Part shown: positions 24,776 through 31,827 of the stretch, in pieces | Layout: each line of letters opens with the position of its first letter | Position numbering within the stretch: position 1 is the first letter of the stretch | Source: JANQPA01 sp964628385 | GTDB taxonomy: Bacteria; Bacteroidota; Bacteroidia; Chitinophagales; Saprospiraceae | DNA: 46,775 nt | Assembly: GCA_964628385.1 (NCBI GenBank) | Contig: CAZVOD010000028.1 | Coordinates: 1 to 46,775, forward strand | Direction: 5' to 3' | Translations under genes and position numbers: made by a program | The notes under the pieces: model-generated | What the model was told of the DNA's origin: nothing | Databases searched by the model: none | Seen by the model: the letters and a program-made list of their open reading frames with translations, nothing else

Positions 24776-25735
24776 ATGTTAAAACCACATATAAAAATCA
24801 GCATGGCTATACAAGAACAGAAATTGAATTGGATTGATCAGGTTTTTAATTTCTTCTTTGGAGAGCGCTTTAATCATATCTTCGAGCGCGTTATTTTGTA
24901 CCTGGCGCTATTTGGTTTTGGCTTCCACTTGATTTCTATCTATTTACATGGCTCTGGTATTGTGGTTCTTTCTCGGCAGACAGGTGATTTGCTTCAATCT
25001 CCAGTATCCGCCATTTATACGCCTTTTTCCCTGATCCTGATTTATGAAGTTTACCTACTCATTTATTACTTGCCGCGTTCTTTCAGTACGAGTATAGGCA
25101 AGCAGTACGAAATTATTTCTCTAGTTGTTATTCGTAGAATTTTCAAAGACATCTCTAATGTCCACCTTGAAAACAACTGGTTCGAACATGAATACAATAT
25201 GCTGCTCACCGGAGATTTGGTAGGTATACTTGTACTTTTCCTTCTTATTTATTGGTTTAATTCTTTGTGTAAGAAAAAACCACAAGTTGAACAGCCCACC
25301 AAGATTAAATATTTTATCAATTTCAAAAAAGTATTAAGTGTTATCCTGGTACCAGTGGTTATTTTTTTGGGCTCTTATAGTTTTATTTCATGGTTGGTAG
25401 AAGTTAAGCAGTTCGCGATGGATAATCGCGAGGAGCTGTCGGATGTCAATAGTGTATTTTATGATGAGTTTTTCAATATCCTCGTCATAGTGGATGTACT
25501 CATTCTGATCGTCTCTTTGTTGTACACCGTTAGATACAGTCAGCTTATTAGAAATACCGGGTTTGTTATCTCTACCATTTTGATAAGAATCTCTTTCTCC
25601 GCTTCTGGTATATTGAATATCATCCTGATTATTACAGCGGTACTCTTTGGTGCTCTCATCATGGCCCTGTATAATGTAGTGGAAAAACAAGAACAAGAAA
25701 GAGAACCAGATCAGGAAGATTTGATCGACCAGTAA
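24776..25735 (+). CDS. polytopic membrane protein of unknown function
   Basis: About 319 residues. Hydrophobic segments lie roughly at residues 38-58, 78-98, 145-165, 185-207, 230-252 and 265-305 (possibly two), predicting six or seven transmembrane helices, with a charged C-terminal tail (KQEQEREPDQEDLIDQ). No motif identifies it. The start is uncertain: TTG 24770, ATG 24776 and ATG 24803 (MAIQEQKLNW) are in the same frame. The last begins nearest to the conserved-looking amphipathic region before the first helix. It is convergent with era, whose stop is 24 bp away, and divergent from the thioesterase gene. Confidence 0.7.
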   Translation: MLKPHIKISMAIQEQKLNWIDQVFNFFFGERFNHIFERVILYLALFGFGFHLISIYLHGSGIVVLSRQTGDLLQSPVSAIYTPFSLILIYEVYLLIYYLPRSFSTSIGKQYEIISLVVIRRIFKDISNVHLENNWFEHEYNMLLTGDLVGILVLFLLIYWFNSLCKKKPQVEQPTKIKYFINFKKVLSVILVPVVIFLGSYSFISWLVEVKQFAMDNREELSDVNSVFYDEFFNILVIVDVLILIVSLLYTVRYSQLIRNTGFVISTILIRISFSASGILNIILIITAVLFGALIMALYNVVEKQEQEREPDQEDLIDQ

Positions 25736-25759
25736 TCCCGGCATATTCCGAAAGCTTAT

Positions 25760-26653
25760 TTAGACATAACCAAATCCTTTGAGAAGGTTATCATCATCTC
25801 GCCAGTTATCTCGTACTTTGACGGTGAGTTCCATATAGACCTTTTTTTCCAAAAATTGCTCTATTGCCGCTCTGGATATAGCTCCCAGCCTTTTTATGGC
25901 CGTACCGTCCTTACCAATAATGATGGCTTTTTGCGTTTTTCTCATCACAAAAATAGTAGCGGCAATCCTCACCAGCTCCTCCCCTCGTTTGGTATGATCT
26001 TCTTTGAAAGAATCTACAATGACCTCGCAAGAATAGGGCACCTCTTGTTTGTAAAGTTCCAAAATCTTTTCTCTGATAATCTCACTGATAAAAAAGCGCT
26101 CACTGCGATCGGTCAATTGATCTTTGGGATAATAAACAGGACCCTCTGGTAGCACATCCAAAATCAATTCCTGCAATTTGTCCGTATTCATTTTGTTAAG
26201 CGCAGAAATAGGAATGGTTTCTTTAAAATTGACCCACTCATTCCATTGTTGGATCAATAGCAATACCCGGTCTGGCTTGACGGTATCCACCTTGTTGATA
26301 ACCAAATAAACCGGAATAGGCAGGTTTTGTAATTTCTCAACAATCGGATCTTCTTTTTTATAATTCTCTTCAACAGCAGTTACAAACAGCATCAGATCAG
26401 CATCCTCAAAAGTAGTTTCTACGAAGTGATTCATCTTTTCCTGCATCTTGTAGGAAGGTTCATCAATGTATCCCGGAGTATCGGAAAAGACGATCTGAAA
26501 GTCCTCTGCACTGACGATGCCAATAATTCGGTGCCGGGTAGTTTGTGGCTTATTGGTGATAATAGACATGCGCTCTCCAACGAGGGCATTCATGAGGGTG
26601 GACTTACCAACATTTGGTTTTCCGATAATATTTACAAAACCTGATTTATGCAT
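25760..26653 (-). CDS. era: GTPase Era
   Basis: 297 residues, the standard Era length. Visible are the G1 loop GKPNVGKSTL (residues 11-20), the switch region TNKPQTTRHRI with G2 Thr, G3 DTPGY, G4 NKVD and the G5 SALN. A C-terminal KH domain follows, with the GKDGTAIKRLG loop at about 250-260. Era binds the 3' end of 16S rRNA and assists 30S subunit maturation at the inner face of the membrane. The start ATG at 26651-26653 gives MHKSGFVNIIG, as in other Bacteroidota. A TATATTTG box lies about 20 bp upstream. Confidence 0.97.
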   Translation of the reverse strand: MHKSGFVNIIGKPNVGKSTLMNALVGERMSIITNKPQTTRHRIIGIVSAEDFQIVFSDTPGYIDEPSYKMQEKMNHFVETTFEDADLMLFVTAVEENYKKEDPIVEKLQNLPIPVYLVINKVDTVKPDRVLLLIQQWNEWVNFKETIPISALNKMNTDKLQELILDVLPEGPVYYPKDQLTDRSERFFISEIIREKILELYKQEVPYSCEVIVDSFKEDHTKRGEELVRIAATIFVMRKTQKAIIIGKDGTAIKRLGAISRAAIEQFLEKKVYMELTVKVRDNWRDDDNLLKGFGYV

Positions 26654-26673
26654 AATTTTCCGCTTTGAGAATG

Positions 26674-26681
26674 CAAATATA
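26674..26681 (-). promoter_or_regulatory. possible -7 box of the era promoter
   Basis: TATATTTG on the minus strand matches the Bacteroidota TAnnTTTG -7 element exactly and would give a leader of roughly 15 nt. No TTTG is seen at the expected -33 distance, so this is weak. Confidence 0.35.
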
Positions 26682-26754
26682 CATCAGAAAAATTGAGACT
26701 GGCTTCACAGCGTCTGAAATAGTAATGCCCTGACCTCTGCAAAACAAGTCTATT

Positions 26755-27399
26755 CTACCCGAGGGGAAGCTGTCTTTTTAATTCTCCATTGACCAACGCG
26801 TCAATAGCTTTAACAAAAATTTTCGGCTTGACCGGCCGCCAGTTGATGCCATTAAATTCCTCCCCAAAATTCACCTGATATTGTAGCTGTGTATTTTTCA
26901 TTTCTTCAGAAACGTGATCAAGCGTATTAATCATACAAATCCAGCCTTCCTCCTCCCGAACGTCGTCATACCATTCTTCGTAGTAGCAATCGTCAGAACC
27001 ATGGAAATTCAGGACATTTTCACAGATCAGGATAAATTTATGGATACCGTACTCCATTAAAGGATCTGCCACTTCTCTTTTCAAAAACATCACATCATTA
27101 GACAAGCAATCATTCCACTCGCCAATCATCTCCAAGATAGCATCTCCTTCTTCGTAATCCGCATAAATAATTTTGGTATATAAGGTACTTGAACCAAACT
27201 CATCCCATTGAGGATGGATGAAATAGTTATATACTTTTTTGGTGAACCGAAACTCATCATACACCCGGCCAAAAAAAGGAGAACGCTCGTCTTCGGAGGC
27301 CACATACTTGTCGCGCCACTGATAAAATGGTTCTATATCGTGCATTAATCTGTCTTTTAATTCTTTGACAAAGGTAGAGGCATTATTACTAGCCTCCAA
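26755..27399 (-). CDS. conserved protein of unknown function
   Basis: 214 residues, acidic, without signal peptide or membrane helix, so probably cytoplasmic. Features seen are an N-terminal helical part with FYQWRDKY, many aromatic and acidic residues (for example DDCYYEEWYDD, residues 132-142), and a C-terminal segment NWRPVKPKIFVKAIDALVNG. No catalytic motif is recognised. It follows era in the same direction after a gap of about 100 bp but probably has its own promoter. The composition and lack of low complexity look like a real, conserved gene. Assigning a function would be a guess. Confidence 0.65.
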   Translation of the reverse strand: MEASNNASTFVKELKDRLMHDIEPFYQWRDKYVASEDERSPFFGRVYDEFRFTKKVYNYFIHPQWDEFGSSTLYTKIIYADYEEGDAILEMIGEWNDCLSNDVMFLKREVADPLMEYGIHKFILICENVLNFHGSDDCYYEEWYDDVREEEGWICMINTLDHVSEEMKNTQLQYQVNFGEEFNGINWRPVKPKIFVKAIDALVNGELKRQLPLG

Positions 27400-27608
27400 T
27401 TTTATATTTTATTGTTTTAGTAAGCCATGCGTAAAAATCGTAGCATCTGGCTGTTTTTGAAATTTACAACGACCCCGGGCTCTTGATTGTTTAAGAAATG
27501 ATTTAGGGAGCGATTACAGATTATGCTCTAAGTCATACACCTTGCGCTTGCGGGCTTGGAGTGAATTTAAAACTGTTGGGATTAGCCTGCTACTCAAAAG
27601 ATTTATTT

Positions 27609-28124
27609 ATGCAAAAAATAGTTATTACAGGCCCGGAATCTACGGGGAAAACAACTTTGGCCGAGCTTTTGGCTCAGCACTATCATACACAGTGGGTTCC
27701 AGAATATTCCAGAACCTATCTTGGTCAGCTCAATAGACCTTATGAATACAGAGATTTGCTAGTTATAGCCAAAGGACAACTGGCTAGAGAACAAAGCTAC
27801 CAATTCAATGACAAGCAATTTCTTTTTTGTGACACCTCGATGCTGGTTATGAAGGTCTGGTCTGGTGTAAAATACGGAAAAATGGATCCGTGGATTGACC
27901 AACAATTAAAAAATAATCAGTACGAGCTTTTTCTACTCTGCAAGCCTGATATCCCCTGGGAATATGATCCGCTACGCGAAAACCCGGCAGACCGGGACAA
28001 GCTCTTTGATATTTATCTCCAAGCTTTGAAAAGCTATGAGCTGAAGTTCGATATTATTACCGGAAATACTCCAACACAAAGACTTAGTAAGGCCATCAAT
28101 GCCATTGAGGATAGATTCGGATAA
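27609..28124 (+). CDS. NadR-like P-loop ATPase (AAA_28 family)
   Basis: 171 residues from ATG 27609. A Walker A loop GPESTGKTTL follows the first strand (MQKIVITGPEST), followed by VPEYSRTYL, the nucleoside-contacting motif seen in the ribosylnicotinamide kinase domain of NadR, and the Walker B-like FLFCDTSML. Later LLCKPDIPWEYDPLRENP matches the lid region. NadR kinase domains phosphorylate nicotinamide riboside. Related stand-alone ATPases accompany PnuC/PnuT-type vitamin transport, so salvage of a vitamin precursor is the best reading. The open frame extends upstream to GTG 27561, but the ATG start aligns with the family. The thiamine-regulated receptor gene starts just downstream, although separately promoted. 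Confidence 0.8.
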   Translation: MQKIVITGPESTGKTTLAELLAQHYHTQWVPEYSRTYLGQLNRPYEYRDLLVIAKGQLAREQSYQFNDKQFLFCDTSMLVMKVWSGVKYGKMDPWIDQQLKNNQYELFLLCKPDIPWEYDPLRENPADRDKLFDIYLQALKSYELKFDIITGNTPTQRLSKAINAIEDRFG

Positions 28125-28135
28125 TACCTTTTGTC

Positions 28136-28166
28136 TTGACATTTCAACTTTAAGCGCCTACATTTG
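28136..28166 (+). promoter_or_regulatory. Bacteroidota-type promoter of the thiamine-regulated receptor
   Basis: TTG (28136-28138) and TACATTTG (28159-28166) are 20 nt apart, matching the TTG / TAnnTTTG consensus. Transcription would begin near 28172, two bases before the 5' strand of the TPP aptamer. This excludes a protein start at 28164, which would lie inside the -7 box. Confidence 0.7.
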
Positions 28167-28173
28167 TCCGCAA

Positions 28174-28260
28174 TCGTTTGGGGTGCCTTTTCCCTTCAAT
28201 CGGAAAAGGCTGAGATTATACCCATTGAACCTGGCCGGGTAATTCCGGGAAGGGAAATGA
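28174..28260 (+). promoter_or_regulatory. TPP riboswitch (THI element) aptamer
   Basis: All conserved blocks are present in order: GGGGTGCC, a P3 hairpin with 8 perfect pairs (CCTTTTCC/GGAAAAGG), GGCTGAGA, TACCC, GAACCTG, GGGTAAT and the closing AGGGAA. P1 pairs 28174-28179 with 28255-28260. P2 pairs GGGGT (28180-28184) with TACCC (28219-28223). The aptamer binds thiamine pyrophosphate and normally switches off downstream expression. It implies that the following TonB-dependent receptor imports thiamine or a precursor. Confidence 0.95.
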
Positions 28261-28284
28261 ACACTTCAATGGTGCGAGATAAGA

Positions 28285-28311
28285 ACATGCTTCTACCCCA
28301 AGGAGGCATGT
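28285..28311 (+). promoter_or_regulatory. riboswitch expression platform: hairpin over the start codon
   Basis: ACATGCTTC (28285-28293) pairs with GAGGCATGT (28303-28311), a 9-bp stem that buries the ATG at 28308 and an AAGGAGG purine run (28300-28306). The 9-nt loop TACCCCAAG (28294-28302) is complementary, allowing two wobbles, to 28177-28185 in the aptamer's 5' strand, the same bases that form P2. The two pairings exclude each other, as expected for a translational switch. The mechanism is inferred. Confidence 0.6.
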
Positions 28312-30755
28312 ATTTTATCATTTATAAGCTTTTTTCAATGTTATTTAAATGGTTTTATGTAATTGTATTGCTCTGTAGCACTACAATAGCATTTTCGCAA
28401 GCGACGCTTCGGGGCCAGGTAGTGGGTACCGATGGGCAGCCTATGTCTGAAGCTAATATTTTTGTAGAACAATCAGATGTTGGTGACAATACCGACGAGC
28501 AGGGTAATTTTATCATTCAGGGCCTTCAAGCTGGTTCTTACCGGCTTCGGGTTTCCTATCTTGGCTACCGAACTTATTATGAAGAGTTTGAAGTAGGAAA
28601 TGAAGACCGCGACTTACAGTTCTTTATCACCCTCAAACAAGAAGTCAAAGCCCTTCAGGAGCTCATTGTTAGTGCTACTCGTGCTAACTCCAAGACACCG
28701 GTCACCTACACCGACCTTAGTAAAGAAGAGATAGAAGCGGCCAACTTGGGCCAGGATGTCCCCTTTTTACTTCGCTGGACGCCTTCGGCGGTTGTTACTT
28801 CTGATGCAGGTACAGGTATCGGATACACGGGTATACGTATTCGAGGTACTGACCCTACACGTATAAATGTGACGATCAATGGTATTCCTTTGAATGATGC
28901 AGAGTCACAAGGAGTTTTTTGGGTAGATTTACCGGACTTTTTAAGCTCTGTAAGTTCTATACAAATTCAGCGCGGTGCCGGAACTTCTACCAACGGGGCG
29001 GGCGCTTTTGGTGCCACCATCAATCTGAGTACGCTCAATGAAAGAGAAGAACCCTATGTTACTTTAGGAAGTACAGCAGGAAGTTTTAATACTTTAAAAG
29101 GTAATATTCAACTTGGCTCAGGCCTATTGAATGATAAATTTATCTTTAGTGGACGCCTTTCCACCATACAATCTGATGGATATATCGACCGGGCATCTGC
29201 TGACCTTAACTCCTATGCCCTTAGTGGTACTTATCGCGGAAAGTCCAGCAATTTGCAATTCAATCTTTTTTCCGGTCACGAGATTACCTACCAGGCCTGG
29301 TATGGCGTCCCTGCTGATTCTCTGGCAACTAACCGGACCTACAATTCGGCGGGTACTCAAAAAGAAGGAGAACCTTACGATAACGAAGTGGACAATTATC
29401 GCCAGACGCACTACCAGCTGTTGTATACCAGCCAGTTGAATGACAACTGGGCGTTGAACCTAAACGGTCATTACACTCGGGGCAGAGGTTTTTTCGAACA
29501 ATACCAGGCCGATCAGTTTTTGACGGATTATGGTATCAATACCAGTACGCCGGAGGAGTCTACTGACTTGATTCGGCGGCTTTGGTTGGACAATGACTTT
29601 TACGGTACGACCTATGCCCTTGATTATGCCCCACAGGATAAGCCACTGAGGTTTACCCTGGGTGGAGGTTTCAATATTTATAAAGGCAATCACTTTGGCG
29701 AAGTTATCTGGGCCAGAACTGCCGGCGATAGTGAGATTGGGGAGCGCTACTACAAAAATGACGCTGAGAAGCAGGACTTCAATATCTATGGGAAAGTCAA
29801 TTATGCTCTAACGACTCAACTAAATGCTTATGTTGATTTACAATACCGCAGGATTGATTATGCTTTTTTGGGTATTGATAATGACCTGGAATCTGTGGAG
29901 CAAAGCATTGATTTGGGCTTTTTTAATCCTAAAGCAGGGCTGGTTTTTCAACCCAATAACAAAAACTCTATTTACGCCTCATTTGCAGTAGCGCAACGGG
30001 AGCCCAACCGCAATGACTATGTTTCTTCCACTCCGGCTAACCGCCCTGATCCGGAAAAGCTTTACGACTACGAGTTCGGTTGGCGACATACCAACCGAAG
30101 CTTTGGCTTTGAGGCTAATCTATATTTTATGGACTACCAGGACCAATTGGCCATAAATGGGCAGCTCAATGAGGTAGGTCAGGCCATTCGTATAAATATA
30201 CCGGAGAGTTACCGACTGGGCCTGGAACTATCCGGTAAAGCGGTTTTATCGTCAAAGTTGAGTATTAAGGGCAATGCTACATTCAGCCAAAACCGGGTGG
30301 AACGCTTCACGGAATTCGTTGATGAATACGATGCAGCTTTTAATTTTGTTGGGCAGCGGCAAGTTGTCAGAGAAGATACAGACCTGGCCTTTTCTCCTAA
30401 TATTATTGCCGGAGGAGGCTTTACCTATACGGTTTTTGAAAATAAAAAAGGCGAGCGTCTATCTGCTAATTGGCAAACCAAATACGTCGGCCAACAATTT
30501 GTGGATAATTCCTCCGATGAAGATAATGCACTGGATGCTTATTCCTTTACCAATTTGAGAATCAAGTATCGCCTGGCCCCTCAATGGATGAAATCTATAG
30601 AAGTAACCTTGATGGCCAGAAATATTTTTAATCAATTATTTGAGGCCAATGCGTATTCGTATCGCTACTTTTTTGATGGTAATCGAACGGTAGATCAGTG
30701 GGTATATCCACAAGCCGGAGCAAACTTTTTATTAGGTGTAAACCTTGACTTTTAG
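28308..30755 (+). CDS. TonB-dependent outer-membrane receptor, probably for thiamine
   Basis: 815 residues from ATG 28308. A signal peptide ends at AFSQ, followed by a carboxypeptidase-regulatory-like domain (about 32-115: RGQVVGTDGQPMSEANIFV, then a GSYRLRVSYLGY strand), a plug domain (VTYTDLSKEEIEAANLGQD, GIRIRGTDPTRINVTINGIPLND, IQIQRGAGTSTNGAGAFGATIN) and a 22-strand-type barrel to the C-terminal aromatic residue. Such receptors import scarce ligands with energy from TonB-ExbBD. Substrate assignment rests on the TPP riboswitch. An alternative start at ATG 28338 gives a more typical 21-residue signal peptide. The thiamine transporter gene pnuT often found next to such receptors is absent; a terminator follows directly. 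Confidence 0.92.
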   Translation: MYFIIYKLFSMLFKWFYVIVLLCSTTIAFSQATLRGQVVGTDGQPMSEANIFVEQSDVGDNTDEQGNFIIQGLQAGSYRLRVSYLGYRTYYEEFEVGNEDRDLQFFITLKQEVKALQELIVSATRANSKTPVTYTDLSKEEIEAANLGQDVPFLLRWTPSAVVTSDAGTGIGYTGIRIRGTDPTRINVTINGIPLNDAESQGVFWVDLPDFLSSVSSIQIQRGAGTSTNGAGAFGATINLSTLNEREEPYVTLGSTAGSFNTLKGNIQLGSGLLNDKFIFSGRLSTIQSDGYIDRASADLNSYALSGTYRGKSSNLQFNLFSGHEITYQAWYGVPADSLATNRTYNSAGTQKEGEPYDNEVDNYRQTHYQLLYTSQLNDNWALNLNGHYTRGRGFFEQYQADQFLTDYGINTSTPEESTDLIRRLWLDNDFYGTTYALDYAPQDKPLRFTLGGGFNIYKGNHFGEVIWARTAGDSEIGERYYKNDAEKQDFNIYGKVNYALTTQLNAYVDLQYRRIDYAFLGIDNDLESVEQSIDLGFFNPKAGLVFQPNNKNSIYASFAVAQREPNRNDYVSSTPANRPDPEKLYDYEFGWRHTNRSFGFEANLYFMDYQDQLAINGQLNEVGQAIRINIPESYRLGLELSGKAVLSSKLSIKGNATFSQNRVERFTEFVDEYDAAFNFVGQRQVVREDTDLAFSPNIIAGGGFTYTVFENKKGERLSANWQTKYVGQQFVDNSSDEDNALDAYSFTNLRIKYRLAPQWMKSIEVTLMARNIFNQLFEANAYSYRYFFDGNRTVDQWVYPQAGANFLLGVNLDF

Positions 30756-30763
30756 TAATTTAC

Positions 30764-30806
30764 AATTGGTGATTTGATGCTTTTCAAATCACCAATTTGT
30801 TTTTTT
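30764..30806 (+). terminator. strong intrinsic terminator
   Basis: A perfect 14-bp stem (30764-30777 with 30784-30797) with a 6-nt loop is followed by a T-rich run to 30806. It lies 9 bp after the receptor stop and overlaps the end of the convergent barrel gene. It may act in both directions. Confidence 0.88.
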
Positions 30807-31377
30807 AAAACCCAACCGTAAATCCAAATCTGAATTCAATAGGATTTTGGTTAAATGGCTGGTTTTGATTGAGGTTGTAGAGTGCAAGAATTTCGTATTT
30901 CACTCTATCACCGCTGGTATAGCCAGCTCCCAGGTAAGTATTTCCTACTTCTACTCTGGTGGCTATCAATTCATTATTTACAAAAATAGGAAAAGCCTGA
31001 TTTTCTACTCCAAGCTCAGCGTGAGCAAAAATGGGCGATCTTGGGAATCTATACCGTGCAAATACGCCGACTTCCCACGATAGCGGCCGAATGGTTTCAT
31101 TATCACCCTGAAATTTTATGGTATAAATGGTATAAAGTACAGAAGTTCTGAGTCCCAAAGAAAATTCATCAAACAAGCGATACCCAATCATAGGAGATAA
31201 GCCGAAATTGAAGACATTTTCAAAAGTTCCCAGCTGAAAACCCAAAATAATACCACCACCATACCAAAGGTTATCAGAGAATTTAGGAGGTTCTGGCCGC
31301 TCTCTTTGTGCCTGAAGTTCGTTATTGGAAACCAATAGTAAACTGCTGAAGAGAAAAAGAAAAAGTAGTTTTTTCAT
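30805..31377 (-). CDS. small outer-membrane beta-barrel protein
   Basis: 190 residues. A signal peptide (1-23, ending LQAQ) precedes a proline-rich linker and alternating hydrophobic/aromatic strands (WYGGGIILGFQLGTF, FGLSPMIGYRLFDEFSLGLR, WEVGVFARYRF, NTYLGAGYTSG), ending in EFRFGFTVGF with a C-terminal Phe. This is the layout of an eight-strand barrel. Cargo or partner unknown. It is convergent with the receptor gene and divergent from the 2572-codon gene. Confidence 0.8.
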   Translation of the reverse strand: MKKLLFLFLFSSLLLVSNNELQAQRERPEPPKFSDNLWYGGGIILGFQLGTFENVFNFGLSPMIGYRLFDEFSLGLRTSVLYTIYTIKFQGDNETIRPLSWEVGVFARYRFPRSPIFAHAELGVENQAFPIFVNNELIATRVEVGNTYLGAGYTSGDRVKYEILALYNLNQNQPFNQNPIEFRFGFTVGF

Positions 31378-31827
31378 TGGTCTGTATCATTTTAATTTAA
31401 GTAATTCAAGCTGTGCTGTGCTTTGGTTAGTCGAAATAGCGCTTAAGAGGCCTATTTTCTTATTTTACCTTTACAAATCACAACCTGGGTTAATCAGATG
31501 AATATTTAGTCCTTTAATTGTACGCTAAGGAAACACTTTTTTCCCAAACATTAGGGTTAAAAAAATACAAAAAGCAAGGTTAAAGAACCATTAATTGGAA
31601 GTTGCCTGACAATATTTACTTATATATATGATCGGCCATGCTATGGTTTGCCGCGTTTGTACTATTTTTAAGTTGCTAAGCATGTATGATGAAGGCCTTT
31701 TTTACCGTTTGGTTAAATGATGCTTCATCTGTATCAAAAGAGCTTTGCAGGGGAAGGCTTATACTTGTTAGCAAGTATCTCCTTTCCGGCTATTTACAAA
31801 ATCATCCCATAAACTGAAGAGAATTTA
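31378..31827. other. 450-bp intergenic region between divergent genes; no gene seen
   Basis: AT-rich leader space serving the barrel gene on one side and the 2572-codon gene on the other. It contains GATGAAG/CTTCATC, a short inverted repeat near 31690-31730, and the hairpin listed at 31750-31788. No box closely matching TAnnTTTG was found in the plus direction; TACCTTTA near 31464 is the nearest. Confidence 0.55.
31750..31788 (+). promoter_or_regulatory. leader hairpin 40 nt before the 2572-codon gene
   Basis: ATACTTG (31761-31767) and CAAGTAT (31772-31778) form a perfect 7-bp stem with a TTAG loop. The flanks GGGGAAGG (31750-31757) and CCTTTCC (31781-31787) can extend it with small internal loops. 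It is probably in the transcribed leader; function unknown. Confidence 0.45.

Noticed and set aside
27561..27608. GTG start giving a 16-residue extension of the NadR-like ATPase
   Set aside because: The family begins directly with the strand before the P-loop, as given by ATG 27609.
28164..28307. N-terminal extension of the TonB receptor reading from 28164
   Set aside because: It lies in the -7 promoter box and the TPP aptamer; its peptide has no resemblance to a signal sequence or receptor domain.
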